NCBI GenBank assembly: GCA_022448425.1
Contig: JAKVCY010000011.1
Span: 26,215 to 90,214 of the forward strand
Length of the DNA stretch: 64,000 nt
Direction: 5' to 3'
DNA from: Thalassotalea sp.
Lineage (GTDB): Bacteria > Pseudomonadota > Gammaproteobacteria > Enterobacterales > Alteromonadaceae
Shown here in pieces: positions 20,166 to 29,025 of this stretch (position 1 is its first letter; every line of letters begins with the position of its first letter). The position numbers and the translations under genes are program-made. The notes under the pieces are model-generated. The model saw only the letters and a program-made list of their open reading frames with translations. It did not search any database and had not been told where the DNA came from.

Positions 20166-21509
20166 TTGATAAAGACTGCGATTGCATCAACCAATAGTAT
20201 TACCCTCAAAACCAAAGCATCTTATGGCGTTGGTGCATTGGGTAAAGACTTAGTCTGTTCGATTATTTACATCTACTTGATGTTTTATTACACGGATGTT
20301 GTTGGCTTATCGGCAGTATTTGTTGGAACACTTTTTCTTGTAACCCGAGCTATTGATGCCATTACCGATCCCATTATGGGCATGATTGTCGATAATACTC
20401 GTTCGAAATACGGCAAATTCAGGCCTTGGATAGTCATTGGCACACTATTAAATGCTGGATGTTTAGTCGCGATATTTTTTACACATAACATTAGTGAAAG
20501 CTATGTTTATGTCTATGCCAGTCTTACCTATATTCTCTGGGGCATCACTTATACCATCATGGATATTCCCTATTGGTCAATGATCCCGTCGCTATCGAGT
20601 GAGCGCCCAGAACGTGAAAAACTCGTTGTTTGGCCGAGAATCTTCGCTAGTTTTGCCTGGCTTGTGATGGGGGCTTATGGCCTGTTAATCATTGATAAAC
20701 TGGGTGAGGGGGACAAAGGCGCTGGCTTTTTTTTCTTTAGTGTTCTTATTGTTGGCTTCTTCATCTTTAGCTCTGTATTAACAGCGGTCAATGTTAAGGA
20801 AAAAGTAGCGTTTAAATCGCTTGGCGAAAAATTTAAAATTAAGGAAGCATTCAACGTTATTGCCGTTAATGATCAACTGAAAGTGCTTATAGGCGCGGTA
20901 TTGTCGTTCAATGTCGCGAATCAGCTCATTGGTGGCTTTGCGATTTACTACTTTACTTACGCTATTGGTAAAGAATCGCTATTCCCTGTGTTTATGCTTG
21001 CATCAGGCCTTGCTGAAATGGCAGGCGTATTCTTATTCCCTTATATTTCAGCATTACTTCCTCGACGCTTCACCTGGATCATTGCTTGCGCTTTTCCCAT
21101 TACGTGCTGTTTATTGCTCTGGTTCGCAGCCATGACAATGCCTGAAAGCGCAGTACTTGTTGGTGTCGCTGGCGCCTTGTTTAAGTTTGGGGTTGGCTTA
21201 GTGAATGGCTTGTCTACTGTGATGTTGGCTGACGTTGCTGATTACGGAGAGCACCGCCTTGGCAAGCGAAGTGAGAGTATTATTTTTTCAGTACAGACAA
21301 TGCTAGTAAAGTTTGCAGGCGCGTTCGCTGGCTTCTTCGTCGGCGTTGGATTAAGCATTGTTGGTTATGTGGCTAACACAGAGCAATCAGCATCGACTGT
21401 GCTGGGGCTTAAATCATTGATGATTGTACTACCAATAATATTGATGATGTTGAGTGCTTATATTTACCAAAGATGGTACCAACTTCATGATGGATTTCGT
21501 CAACCGTAA
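20166..21509 (+). CDS. GPH-family sugar:cation symporter (MFS), probable galactoside permease
   Basis: 447 residues with twelve predicted membrane helices. The N-terminal YGVGALGKDL and the loop DPIMGMIVDNTRSKYGKFRPW are signatures of the glycoside-pentoside-hexuronide family (MelB, LacS, XylP). The position after the beta-galactosidase gene points to lactose or another galactoside as substrate. The likely start is TTG at 20166 with AGATAGAG upstream; no ATG fits better near the N-terminus. It uses Na+ or H+ coupling by family analogy. It lacks the IIA-like C-terminal domain of LacS. Confidence 0.85.
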   Translation: MIKTAIASTNSITLKTKASYGVGALGKDLVCSIIYIYLMFYYTDVVGLSAVFVGTLFLVTRAIDAITDPIMGMIVDNTRSKYGKFRPWIVIGTLLNAGCLVAIFFTHNISESYVYVYASLTYILWGITYTIMDIPYWSMIPSLSSERPEREKLVVWPRIFASFAWLVMGAYGLLIIDKLGEGDKGAGFFFFSVLIVGFFIFSSVLTAVNVKEKVAFKSLGEKFKIKEAFNVIAVNDQLKVLIGAVLSFNVANQLIGGFAIYYFTYAIGKESLFPVFMLASGLAEMAGVFLFPYISALLPRRFTWIIACAFPITCCLLLWFAAMTMPESAVLVGVAGALFKFGVGLVNGLSTVMLADVADYGEHRLGKRSESIIFSVQTMLVKFAGAFAGFFVGVGLSIVGYVANTEQSASTVLGLKSLMIVLPIILMMLSAYIYQRWYQLHDGFRQP

Positions 21510-21797
21510 TCTGCATGCACCAGTACCTGTTCAGAACAGTTTGGTATGATTTATCTTGCAGAAACCTTAGGGTTGGATATGTCTTCGTTTTCAACCGAGA
21601 TGGCGATAAACCAATCAGATGTGTACATTGCTATGTCGAGGATAAGGCCATTAGAAGAAGTCGAAAGATGGCAGCAGGCTTATGAATATCCCAAAGAATC
21701 TGGCCAGGTCGATACTATTAGCAAAAAGTGGCAAGTCATATTGGTTAGTGAATCTAATGCAAGTATCACGACAGAAAATGGTTACCTTGTTTTGTAA
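21510..21797 (+). pseudogene. C-terminal remnant of a family 3 solute-binding protein gene
   Basis: The frame directly after the symporter stop codon stays open to 21797. From about 21560 it reads LGLDMSSFSTEMAINQSDVY, then IAMSRIRPLEEVERWQQAY and ISKKWQ. This resembles the C-terminal end of periplasmic amino-acid-type binding proteins (the usual Y-I-A-F-S-K ... W-Q ... A-I-x-x-K-W ending). The whole first lobe, signal peptide and ribosome binding site are missing. An ATG at 21546 could start an 83-residue product, but nothing supports its translation. I could be wrong about the family; the call rests on pattern memory. Confidence 0.4.
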
Positions 21798-21850
21798 ACA
21801 GTATAGACTATCGATCTAGTTGTATTTCTTTAACAATCATTAGGTTTAAC

Positions 21851-22024
21851 ATGAAAAAAATAATTTTACCGTTCGCTATGCTTTGTTTAGTAGCTGGCTG
21901 TGCACCAGAAGTTGGTAGTAAAAAGTGGTGTGAAACATTAGAAGAGAAGCCAAAAGGTGACTGGACTGCTAATGAGTTAAAAGATTACACAAAACACTGT
22001 TTATTCAGAGGCGACGAAGAATAG
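21851..22024 (+). CDS. DUF3012 small lipoprotein
   Basis: 57 residues: a lipoprotein signal (MKKIILPFAMLCLVAGC) with lipobox VAGC and mature Cys at 17, then EVGSKKWCETLEEKPKGDW and TANELKDYTKHC, the DUF3012 pattern of small lipoproteins common in Alteromonadales and Vibrionales. Two Cys of the mature part could form a disulfide. Function unknown. ATG 21851 follows AGGTTTAAC. The EVE gene starts 31 bp later, so they may share a transcript. Confidence 0.8.
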   Translation: MKKIILPFAMLCLVAGCAPEVGSKKWCETLEEKPKGDWTANELKDYTKHCLFRGDEE

Positions 22025-22055
22025 AGATAGCATTAAGCAGCTTAGTGAATGAACG

Positions 22056-22511
22056 ATGAGTAATTATTGGCTATTTAAAACTGAGCCGGACGAATTCAGC
22101 ATCGATGACTTGAAAAAGATTGGGGATACCGGTGAAATTTGGGATGGTATTCGCAATTATCAGGCGCGAAATTTTTTGCGAGATCAAGTCGCCGTTGGTG
22201 ATCTTGTCTTTATTTATCACTCCAGCTGCAAAAATGTTGGCGTTGCGGGTATCGCTGAGGTCATCGAAACAAATGTGGTAGATCCAACGCAGTTTCATGG
22301 TGAGAGTAAGTACTTTGATGGTAAGTCAACGCTTGAATCACCCCGATGGATAACCGTTAAGGTAAAGTATGTTGAGCATGTTGTGCCGCTAGTATCCTTG
22401 TCAGCTATCAAAGCTAATCCACTTTTGTCGGATATGTCTTTAGTTAAACGGTCTAGGCTATCTATTCACCCGGTAGAGCCGGAGCATTGGCAAGTTATCC
22501 GAACTATGTAG
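22056..22511 (+). CDS. EVE domain-containing protein
   Basis: 151 residues forming a single EVE (PUA-like/YTH-related) domain. WLFKTEPDEFSIDDL at the start, WDGIRNYQARNFLR (about 30-43), GDLVFIYHSSC and VGVAGIAEV are the family hallmarks. EVE proteins are thought to bind modified bases in DNA or RNA (known for the YTH relatives; the bacterial role is inferred). Free-standing EVE genes in gammaproteobacteria are usually chromosomal housekeeping genes, and no defence genes are near. Confidence 0.88.
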   Translation: MSNYWLFKTEPDEFSIDDLKKIGDTGEIWDGIRNYQARNFLRDQVAVGDLVFIYHSSCKNVGVAGIAEVIETNVVDPTQFHGESKYFDGKSTLESPRWITVKVKYVEHVVPLVSLSAIKANPLLSDMSLVKRSRLSIHPVEPEHWQVIRTM

Positions 22512-22570
22512 TTTCTGAAAAACTAGCCTTAGTTTAGCTAAACTCGAATAACGAGCACCTGATTACAATA

Positions 22571-22606
22571 AAAAGCCCCAAAGATAATCGTCTTTGGGGC
22601 TTTTTT
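22571..22606. terminator. Bidirectional rho-independent terminator
   Basis: AAAAGCCCCAAAGA-N6-TCTTTGGGGCTTTTTT, a 14-bp perfect stem with U-runs in both directions, between the EVE gene and the convergent thioredoxin-like gene. Confidence 0.88.
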
Positions 22607-22677
22607 AAATTGGCAAATGAGAATTCGAGCTGTTAATACCCATCTATCTCCCTTTTAACACTAGTGGCATTAATTAC

Positions 22678-23217
22678 TTAAGTAGTCCTGCAATAACAAC
22701 CTTTGGCGTCGCTAATCAAAATATTGTCGCTAAACCCTTTAGATAAATTATTCAGTACTGTCTGTGCAAAGCCACTTACCTCTGAACAACCGATTCCTGC
22801 ACCGTATGGTCCTAGATACACTAACTCGCCTTTTTCAATAATGGCGACAGCTGGTGTTGAGGGAATCATTGCTTTACTTGCTGTTTCAGAAGAAAGCTCT
22901 ACTCGACTAACATTGAAATCAGCCTTGTTAGCCAATTTGTCGATAGATTTTACATGACGATCGCTAAATTTTTGGCAGTGACAATTTGCTTGTGTGAAAT
23001 GTACTACAGACCTTCCTTGTATATTAATTGCAAGGCTAGCCTCTAGGTTGTCTTTAATAACCTTGTGTGACGATGTTGCCAGCCAACCAGATGGATCAAA
23101 GTCAACTAACTGTTTGTTTACAACGTAGGCAAACGCGGCATAGGTAAAGCTTAGCCAAACGGCTAGTATTACCCAGTGGCGCTTGCCTACCGTAAATGAC
23201 CTACTTGAACTTGGCAA
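22678..23217 (-). CDS. Membrane-anchored thioredoxin-fold protein, DUF6436-like
   Basis: 179 residues: an N-terminal membrane anchor (about 13-32), then a thioredoxin-like domain with [18 protein letters not shown] (about 70-87, a CxC in place of CxxC), [20 protein letters not shown] (cis-Pro strand and following hairpin), [10 protein letters not shown], and a C-terminal CYCR. I believe this is the DUF6436 family of marine gammaproteobacteria; the name is from memory. A periplasmic redox or thiol-relay role is inferred. Its start overlaps the 3' end of the upstream chemoreceptor gene by 17 bp, so translation is likely coupled. Confidence 0.65.
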   Translation of the reverse strand: MPSSSRSFTVGKRHWVILAVWLSFTYAAFAYVVNKQLVDFDPSGWLATSSHKVIKDNLEASLAINIQGRSVVHFTQANCHCQKFSDRHVKSIDKLANKADFNVSRVELSSETASKAMIPSTPAVAIIEKGELVYLGPYGAGIGCSEVSGFAQTVLNNLSKGFSDNILISDAKGCYCRTT

Positions 23218-24667
23218 CGCTTTCTTCTAACTCTTGTGCTGCGTGACTAATTGCCATTGCTTCTTGCGCTAACGATTCAATTTTTATGTTATCTTGCTGC
23301 ACCGTAGCACTTAACGTTTCGGTACTTTGAGCGATTCCATCAGTCGTTGCTGCTTGTTCCTCGACGGCGGCTGCAACATTGATAGATACGGCACTTGCTT
23401 GTTCAACAAGCTGTGAGGCTTGCGATATTTGGTCACGCGCTTTGTTGGTTTTATCAATAACTTGCTGCACGACGTCAATGCTCGAATTCATGCTTTCTGT
23501 TGTCGATTTCGAGTAGCTCTGTAATAGTGATAAGGTTTCGCCTATCTTGTCGGTGCTCTCTTTTGTTCTATTGGCTAGGGCACGAACTTCATCGGCAACT
23601 ACTGCAAAGCCTCGACCTTGTTCACCAGCACGCGCTGCCTCTATCGCAGCGTTTAACGCAAGCAAGTTAGTCTGATCTGCAATCCCAGTAATTTCTGATA
23701 ACACCGTTGAGATAGCTTCAGTAGAATTAGCGAGCTCAGTGACTTGCGCACTTGTTTGCTTTAGGGCTCTAGTTAATGCCTCATTCTGTAAATTGATTTC
23801 GGTGATATCGTTGTTAGTTGACTTTGTAAAGTCGTTGGCATTTTGCATTTGGTCACTTAATTGTGATGTTTCTTCAGCAATTGAGGCAACTGTAACCGCC
23901 ATTTCTTCTGCAGATGTTGCAATGACCTCTGTCTCAGATTGACGCTCAAGCGATGATGCTTCCAGCTCTCCTTTGGCAGTGACCAAGTTAGTTGCATTGC
24001 CATTCAGCTCTGTAACTTGATGTTTTACGCCGTCAATTACCGAATTAAGTACGCTAAGTAATTCATTGAATGAAATCAGTATGCTGTTGCCATTTGCGTC
24101 TGTGCGCATACTCAAGTCTATTGCTGAGTTATTGCAAGTCAGTTTTTCTGCAACTGCAGCAAGTTCGTCACCAGTTTTGGCTTTTTCTGCCATACTTTTA
24201 GCTAGGTAACCTGCAATGCAAGCCTCTACAACCACGTATGCGGCGTGTATTACTACCGTTGAGAAAGCTAAACGGTATTCGTCGAATACATAAATGGCCA
24301 TACCATTCGATTGCATGAAGTAGAATGAAACGTGGTGAACTGCGATAACTAATGTCGCCGAAATGAAAATTCGCCAATCGCGAAATGCAATAAGGAATGC
24401 TAATAAAATGAATATTTCAAAATGCACCTCAATCAAGCCATTGGTTTGATGAATATGAAGTGCTGCAAAGATCATTACGGCGATAGCTGAAACGTGTTTC
24501 GTGATACTTGCTTCTGGTGCAGTATTATAAAAATACAGGGGAACTATTAGTGCGGTAATCCCAATTAGAAAGGCTGAACCAAAGGTGCCATGTAGAAATG
24601 CTAACATCAAGCTTTCGACGAACAGTGCAACAAATAAAAAGCTAAACAATTTATTGGTTTGTTTCAT
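23201..24667 (-). CDS. Methyl-accepting chemotaxis protein with polytopic N-terminus
   Basis: 488 residues. The first 165 residues hold about five or six membrane helices with no large periplasmic sensor domain. A coiled-coil cytoplasmic domain follows, with the invariant hairpin tip [20 protein letters not shown] and [18 protein letters not shown] (about 335-375), and methylation-helix sequence on either side ([20 protein letters not shown]). The sensor is thus likely to read a membrane or redox/energy signal. Known: such receptors signal to CheA/CheW. No C-terminal CheR-tethering pentapeptide is seen (ends SVAKFK). It overlaps the thioredoxin-like gene by 17 bp. Confidence 0.92.
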   Translation of the reverse strand: MKQTNKLFSFLFVALFVESLMLAFLHGTFGSAFLIGITALIVPLYFYNTAPEASITKHVSAIAVMIFAALHIHQTNGLIEVHFEIFILLAFLIAFRDWRIFISATLVIAVHHVSFYFMQSNGMAIYVFDEYRLAFSTVVIHAAYVVVEACIAGYLAKSMAEKAKTGDELAAVAEKLTCNNSAIDLSMRTDANGNSILISFNELLSVLNSVIDGVKHQVTELNGNATNLVTAKGELEASSLERQSETEVIATSAEEMAVTVASIAEETSQLSDQMQNANDFTKSTNNDITEINLQNEALTRALKQTSAQVTELANSTEAISTVLSEITGIADQTNLLALNAAIEAARAGEQGRGFAVVADEVRALANRTKESTDKIGETLSLLQSYSKSTTESMNSSIDVVQQVIDKTNKARDQISQASQLVEQASAVSINVAAAVEEQAATTDGIAQSTETLSATVQQDNIKIESLAQEAMAISHAAQELEESVAKFK

Positions 24668-24887
24668 ATTTTTACTACCTTAAATTCGTTTTTGTAATCT
24701 TTACAAAGGTTTCGCAAATTATAGACTAATTTCAACTGGTGAGCCTGTGAAACTTCAATTAATTTTATGATTAAAAAAAGAAATTTTGTCGATGATTTTA
24801 TCCTTTCATTATTTTCTTACTGCAACATAATCAAAAGGGAAGACGTTACATAACAAGAAAATATAATCACACCGGACGTACATTTTT

Positions 24888-25648
24888 GTGGATAAAGAAC
24901 TCAGATCCGCGCTAGATGATTTTAGCCAACTTAATGTTCTCATCATTGAAGACAACACCTTAGTGCATAATGTACTGAAAACCTCCTTACAAGAACTTGG
25001 TATTCAAGAAATTCGCTGTGTGCAAAATGCCTACTATGGCTTGAGGCAATGCGAACATCAGCATTTTCATGTGGTGACCTGTTCATTCAATGTGCAAAGC
25101 GATAAAGATGGTTTCCATTTATTGGAAGAACTTAAGTTTAAAGGCTTTGTAAATAAAAGCACTGTGTTGATTAAAGCCTTCTGTTGAAATCGAGGACAAC
25201 CTCGACAAAATGAAAGTCTTCCACGAGCTGGGGATGCGAGAAGAATAGTTGATAATACTCAAGGCTATTCAACAACAAATTTCTGGAGAAAGCCTAACGA
25301 GCCAAGTGGTTGCTAAATACGTCGAGCAAGAGATGGAAGAGCGGCTGGAAATCCATTACACACCTAAACACCTTCATACCATGGCCGTTGAACATTTCAC
25401 GAAAATGCGTTTAAAACCGGCGTTGGATGCTATTGAAAAAGCAATAAAACTGGCGCCGACTAATGTTAAATTTCGAATCAGTTTGTTGAAAATTCTATTG
25501 GCGATGGATAAAGCGGAGCAGTTAGAAGAAATTCATTTGCCGTTGGCAAAAATTGCAATAACCATGTTAGATACGATGTACTTTTTTTGGTAAAAATGCG
25601 GAAACCGTCAACCAACTAAACGAGCAATGGTATCAAGTGAGCCAATAA
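24888..25648 (+). pseudogene. Response regulator-TPR protein gene, broken by several lesions
   Basis: From GTG 24888, LNVLIIEDNTLVHNVLKTSL is a receiver-domain start. The phosphorylation-site strand reads VVTCSFNVQSDKDG, where family members have C-D-x-N: the phosphoacceptor Asp is missing. The frame stops at 25185-25187; a second frame carries on with VEIEDNLDKMKVFHELG to a TAG at 25246-25248, then continues in the same frame into TPR-like helices (HTMAVEHFTKMRLKPALDAI). A further shift at a 7-T run (25582-25588) joins to FGKNAETVNQLNEQWYQVSQ and a stop at 25648. At least two frameshifts and one stop: not functional as one protein. Confidence 0.8.
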
Positions 25649-25825
25649 CTGAGCTAGCTCTGTGAGATAGACTATTGAGAATAATGCCAATCTCGTTACA
25701 CTAGAGCTGAAATAACAAGATTTATTGTAAACATTCCCCAAAATAAAAGAATCATTAGTAGATTTTCATTTCTGTAAATCAGTGTTTTTCGTTGGGTGAC
25801 AATAACGTTTAAGAGACTTATTCGA

Positions 25826-26302
25826 ATGACATATAACAACATTAAGAGCATTTGTTTTGTTTGTATGGGCAACATCTGCCGTTCTCCTACAGCAGAAGCT
25901 GTTTTCAAACATAAAGCTGAGCAAGCGAACCTAAGATTAACGATTGATTCTGCGGGGACCTTGGGGGCTCATAGCCGTGAAAAGCCAGACCCGCGTTCAC
26001 AGAAAGCAGGGATAGCGAGAGGTTACTCTTTTGATGGAATTCGTGCCCGCAAAGTAACTGAAAAGGACTTTGAAAACTTTGATTTAATTCTAGCCATGGA
26101 TAATGACAATGTTGCTGCTTTGATGAAGGTCGCACCGGAAGAGCACAAAGCGAAAGTTAAATTGTTCTTAGAGTTTGCAAATCAACATGATGACACTGAA
26201 GTACCAGATCCATATTACGGTGGTGCAGGGGGCTTTAACTACGTGTTAGATTTGATTGAAGATGCTAGCAACGGCTTAATCGATAAGCTAGTCGCCGCGT
26301 AG
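25826..26302 (+). CDS. Low-molecular-weight protein-tyrosine phosphatase
   Basis: 158 residues from ATG 25826; a GTG at 25796 would add ten residues that the family lacks. It has the P-loop CMGNICRS (C13-x5-R19) and the general-acid Asp in VPDPYYGG (about 128). It matches the eukaryotic-like/YfkJ branch rather than the Wzb branch tied to capsule synthesis, and no kinase or capsule genes are near. It dephosphorylates phosphotyrosine in proteins or small molecules in the cytoplasm. A strong terminator follows. Confidence 0.92.
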   Translation: MTYNNIKSICFVCMGNICRSPTAEAVFKHKAEQANLRLTIDSAGTLGAHSREKPDPRSQKAGIARGYSFDGIRARKVTEKDFENFDLILAMDNDNVAALMKVAPEEHKAKVKLFLEFANQHDDTEVPDPYYGGAGGFNYVLDLIEDASNGLIDKLVAA

Positions 26303-26407
26303 AGATAGACTTGTACCTTTAATGATAGCGCGTACATGGTGCGATTGATGTCGTCTTTGTCTTACTTTAAGTAAACGCCTCACAGACGTGAGCAAAAGCG
26401 AGATAAT

Positions 26408-26443
26408 AAAAAAGCAAATAAGATACCTCTTATTTGCTTTTTT
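26408..26443. terminator. Bidirectional rho-independent terminator
   Basis: AAAAAAGCAAATAAGA-TACC-TCTTATTTGCTTTTTT: a perfect 16-bp inverted repeat with A/T tracts, between the convergent phosphatase and DAHP synthase genes. Confidence 0.88.
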
Positions 26444-26482
26444 TAAAGCCATCAGATTTTCAACCCGATACTCAAGCGTGTA

Positions 26483-27541
26483 TTATGAACGTTCTCGACG
26501 TGCTCTAACCGCTTGAGCAAGTCGGTCTAGCATTTGTTCACTGGTTTCAAAATTTACACAAGCATCGGTAATACTTTGACCGTAGACTTCTGCTTTCCCA
26601 TCAACAACGTTTTGGTTGCCTGCAACTAAGAAACTCTCAATCATAACACCAAAAATAGACTTGGAGCCTGATGCGATTTGTTCAGCTATGTTGTCTGCAA
26701 CTAAAGGTTGCTTATTGTGATCTTTGCTACTGTTACCGTGAGAGCAGTCAATCATCAATGGCTTATTAATGCCAGCGTCATATAAGGCATCCTGAGCTGC
26801 CGTGACGTGATTGCTTTCATAGTTAGGTGCTTTACCACCACGTAAGATAACGTGAGCAAATGGATTACCATGCGTTTGGTAAATACACATTTGGCCATTT
26901 TTATCAGGTGAATAAAGGACATGAGGAACACTTGATGCTTTGATCGCATCTACAGCGATTTTTACGTTACCGTCCGTACCATTCTTAAAGCCCACTGGGC
27001 AAGATAGGGCAGATGCAAGTTCACGGTGGACTTGACTCTCTGTCGTTCTAGCGCCAATAGCGCCCCAAGTGATGAGATCAGAAATATACTGACCCGTCAC
27101 CATATCGAGGAATTCAGTACCAGCAGGTAAACCAAGTTCGTTAATATCAACCAGCAATTGGCGAGCTAAGTTTAAACCTTTCGCCACTTTGAACGATTTA
27201 TCTAAATCGGGGTCGCTAATTAAGCCTTTCCAACCAACTGTTGTTCTCGGTTTTTCGAAATAGACACGCATTACAAGAAGCAAGTCATCTTTGTACTTAT
27301 CTGCGAAGACTTTAAGCTTAGTTGCATAATCTAGTGCGGCTGTTGTGTCATGAATGGAACATGGTCCAATAACAACCACTAAACGATCGTCTTGCTGGTT
27401 AATCACAGCTTCAACTTGTACTCGACTATCAAGAATAAATTGGGCTGTTTTGTCGGAAAGGGGAATTTGCTCTGCTAATTCGGCAGGCGACGCTAAATTT
27501 TCAATTAGCGTAGTTCTTACTTCATCTGTTTTTAAAGTCAT
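26483..27541 (-). CDS. 3-deoxy-7-phosphoheptulonate (DAHP) synthase, class I
   Basis: 352 residues from ATG 27541, the length of E. coli AroG/AroF/AroH. VVIGPCSIHD (about 62-71), RVYFEKPRTTVGWKGLI, the strand with WGAIGARTTESQVHRELAS and the metal-binding MIDCSHGN segment are all present. It condenses PEP with erythrose 4-phosphate, the first step to aromatic amino acids. Which amino acid inhibits it cannot be told. No Shine-Dalgarno is seen close to ATG 27541. A MITE-like element begins 31 bp upstream, so the original promoter region is displaced or replaced. PpsR and PpsA, which govern PEP supply, are next along the chromosome. A paralogue lies at 54753. Confidence 0.93.
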   Translation of the reverse strand: MTLKTDEVRTTLIENLASPAELAEQIPLSDKTAQFILDSRVQVEAVINQQDDRLVVVIGPCSIHDTTAALDYATKLKVFADKYKDDLLLVMRVYFEKPRTTVGWKGLISDPDLDKSFKVAKGLNLARQLLVDINELGLPAGTEFLDMVTGQYISDLITWGAIGARTTESQVHRELASALSCPVGFKNGTDGNVKIAVDAIKASSVPHVLYSPDKNGQMCIYQTHGNPFAHVILRGGKAPNYESNHVTAAQDALYDAGINKPLMIDCSHGNSSKDHNKQPLVADNIAEQIASGSKSIFGVMIESFLVAGNQNVVDGKAEVYGQSITDACVNFETSEQMLDRLAQAVRARRERS

Positions 27542-27572
27542 TGATCGTAAAGGTTTGCGCTGAGTTCCTAAA

Positions 27573-27836
27573 GGGTCTGTTAACCTTTGTTTATATTTTC
27601 TGCAATAGGCTATTTTTATTGTTAGCAACGCAGCATGAACGAGATTTGGTCATTCCAAATAAGTGAATGCTAATGCCGCTAGCGTTAAAAATAGCCATTG
27701 CCCAAAGGGCTGAGGCCTCAATCACTTTACTCTGCGTTGAAAATCGTTGATTTAGATGCCTAAATGACACAATTTTCGCCTTGATTAAAGTAATTCAATC
27801 TCTCAGCAGAATTATTAAACAAAGGTCAACAGACCC
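27573..27836. mobile_element. MITE-like element with 21-bp terminal inverted repeats
   Basis: Seen: GGGTCTGTTAACCTTTGT begins at 27573, and its reverse complement ends at 27836. The 21-bp arms differ at one position. The 264 bp between the outer ends hold no open reading frame of note. No clear target-site duplication is visible. The size, long terminal repeats and lack of a transposase fit a miniature inverted-repeat element mobilised by a related IS elsewhere. It sits 31 bp before the DAHP synthase start codon. The flank 27837-27953 shows nothing else I can name. Confidence 0.7.
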
Positions 27837-27953
27837 TGATAAAAACCAGCGTTAAAATAATGTCGCTAACATAGCTGAAATGACTGAAAAAGTGAAACAG
27901 TTTTAGTACTTACATATGCTTGTTAGTTCTGTCCATTTGCTGTTTTGATGTAT

Positions 27954-28763
27954 CTAGTACTTGTGTCTTTGCAAGCCTTTCTCTGCCAAAATCTTTGCTG
28001 TAATTTCTTCAACAGAGAATTTCGTCGTATTCACGTATGGAAGTTTTTCTTTTTTATAGAGTTTTTCTACTTCCCTTAACTCCATCCTACATTGGCGTGC
28101 AGATGAATACTTGCTATTTGCCATACGGTTGTCGCGTATATCCATTAGGCGATCGGCGTCAATCGTTAAGCCAAAGATCTTCTTTTTGTGAGGCTTTAAA
28201 AATTCCGGCAGTTTTAAATCTTCCATATCATCTTCAGTAAACGGATAGTTTGCGGCTTTAACGCCATATTGGAGTGCCAAATATAGCGACGTAGGTGTCT
28301 TGCCTGAACGTGAGACACCAACAAGAATAATATCTGCATCTGCGTAGTTGTTAACGTTTGAGCCGTCATCATTTGCTAACGCGTAATTGACTGCATCAAT
28401 TCGATAGTCATAGCTATTCTCTTGAATACTGTGGGTACGATGAGCTTTAGGCGTAGCGGCTATATTCAATTCTTTTTCTAGAGGCGAAACGAAGTGCTCA
28501 AGAAAATTGTAGATCACGCCATCGCAACTATCGATAATTTTGCGTATTTCAGGATTAACAAAAGTATGAAAAACCAGCGCCTTTTGTCCCGTGCGCTTAC
28601 TGGCAGCGTTGATTTTAGCTTTCGCTTCTTCTGCTTTTTCTAACGTTTCCACGAAAGAAATTGTGTGATGCTCAAAGGTCATCGGAAACAATGAAAGTAA
28701 GGCGTGGCCAAAGACTTCAGAGGTAATGGCAGTGCCGTCAGAAATGTAAAATGCAGGGCGCAT
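27954..28763 (-). CDS. ppsR: PEP synthase regulatory protein (bifunctional kinase/pyrophosphorylase, DUF299)
   Basis: 269 residues from ATG 28763, which AAAGGATTACACA precedes; a longer frame from 28847 has no comparable site and adds residues foreign to the family. The opening FYISDGTAITSEVFGHALL and the P-loop GVSRSGKTPTSLYLA (about 145-159) are the DUF299 signature. Known: PpsR inactivates PEP synthase by ADP-dependent phosphorylation of a threonine next to the catalytic His, and reactivates it by phosphorolysis. It is divergent from ppsA across a 262-bp region, the usual arrangement. Confidence 0.95.
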   Translation of the reverse strand: MRPAFYISDGTAITSEVFGHALLSLFPMTFEHHTISFVETLEKAEEAKAKINAASKRTGQKALVFHTFVNPEIRKIIDSCDGVIYNFLEHFVSPLEKELNIAATPKAHRTHSIQENSYDYRIDAVNYALANDDGSNVNNYADADIILVGVSRSGKTPTSLYLALQYGVKAANYPFTEDDMEDLKLPEFLKPHKKKIFGLTIDADRLMDIRDNRMANSKYSSARQCRMELREVEKLYKKEKLPYVNTTKFSVEEITAKILAEKGLQRHKY

Positions 28764-28936
28764 TGTGTAATCCTTTGTGAAAGTTTTCAAAAATAGGTTT
28801 GGGAAATTACAGTCAACAGTGTAGAATGGCGCCGCGTTGAATATCAAACTAAATTTGATACTTGCAGCAATGTCTAAAGGTCTATAGTCAAGTGACTTTT
28901 TGAGCTGTTCGCTTTTGTACTACACTGTAAGAAGAC

Positions 28937-28955
28937 TGTTACAAACGCTGTAACA
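28937..28955. promoter_or_regulatory. Inverted repeat between ppsR and ppsA
   Basis: TGTTACA-AACGC-TGTAACA: perfect 7-bp arms, about 70 bp upstream of the ppsA start and 174 bp from the ppsR start. It looks like an operator for a dimeric regulator of the divergent promoters. It does not match the HexR or Cra consensus I know, so the regulator is left open. Confidence 0.4.
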
Positions 28956-29025
28956 ATAACAGGTACAAGAGTCGATGAAAGTGACTTCACTATATACTTT
29001 ACAGACTGATCTTGGAGATATTGTC

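Noticed and set aside
22056..22511. EVE protein as part of an anti-phage system
   Set aside because: EVE domains do occur in defence genes, but here it is a free-standing domain with a DUF3012 lipoprotein and chemotaxis genes as neighbours; nothing points to defence.
27542..27628. N-terminal extension of the DAHP synthase at 26483
   Set aside because: The extra codons run into the MITE-like element and are not part of the enzyme family; ATG 27541 gives the normal length.
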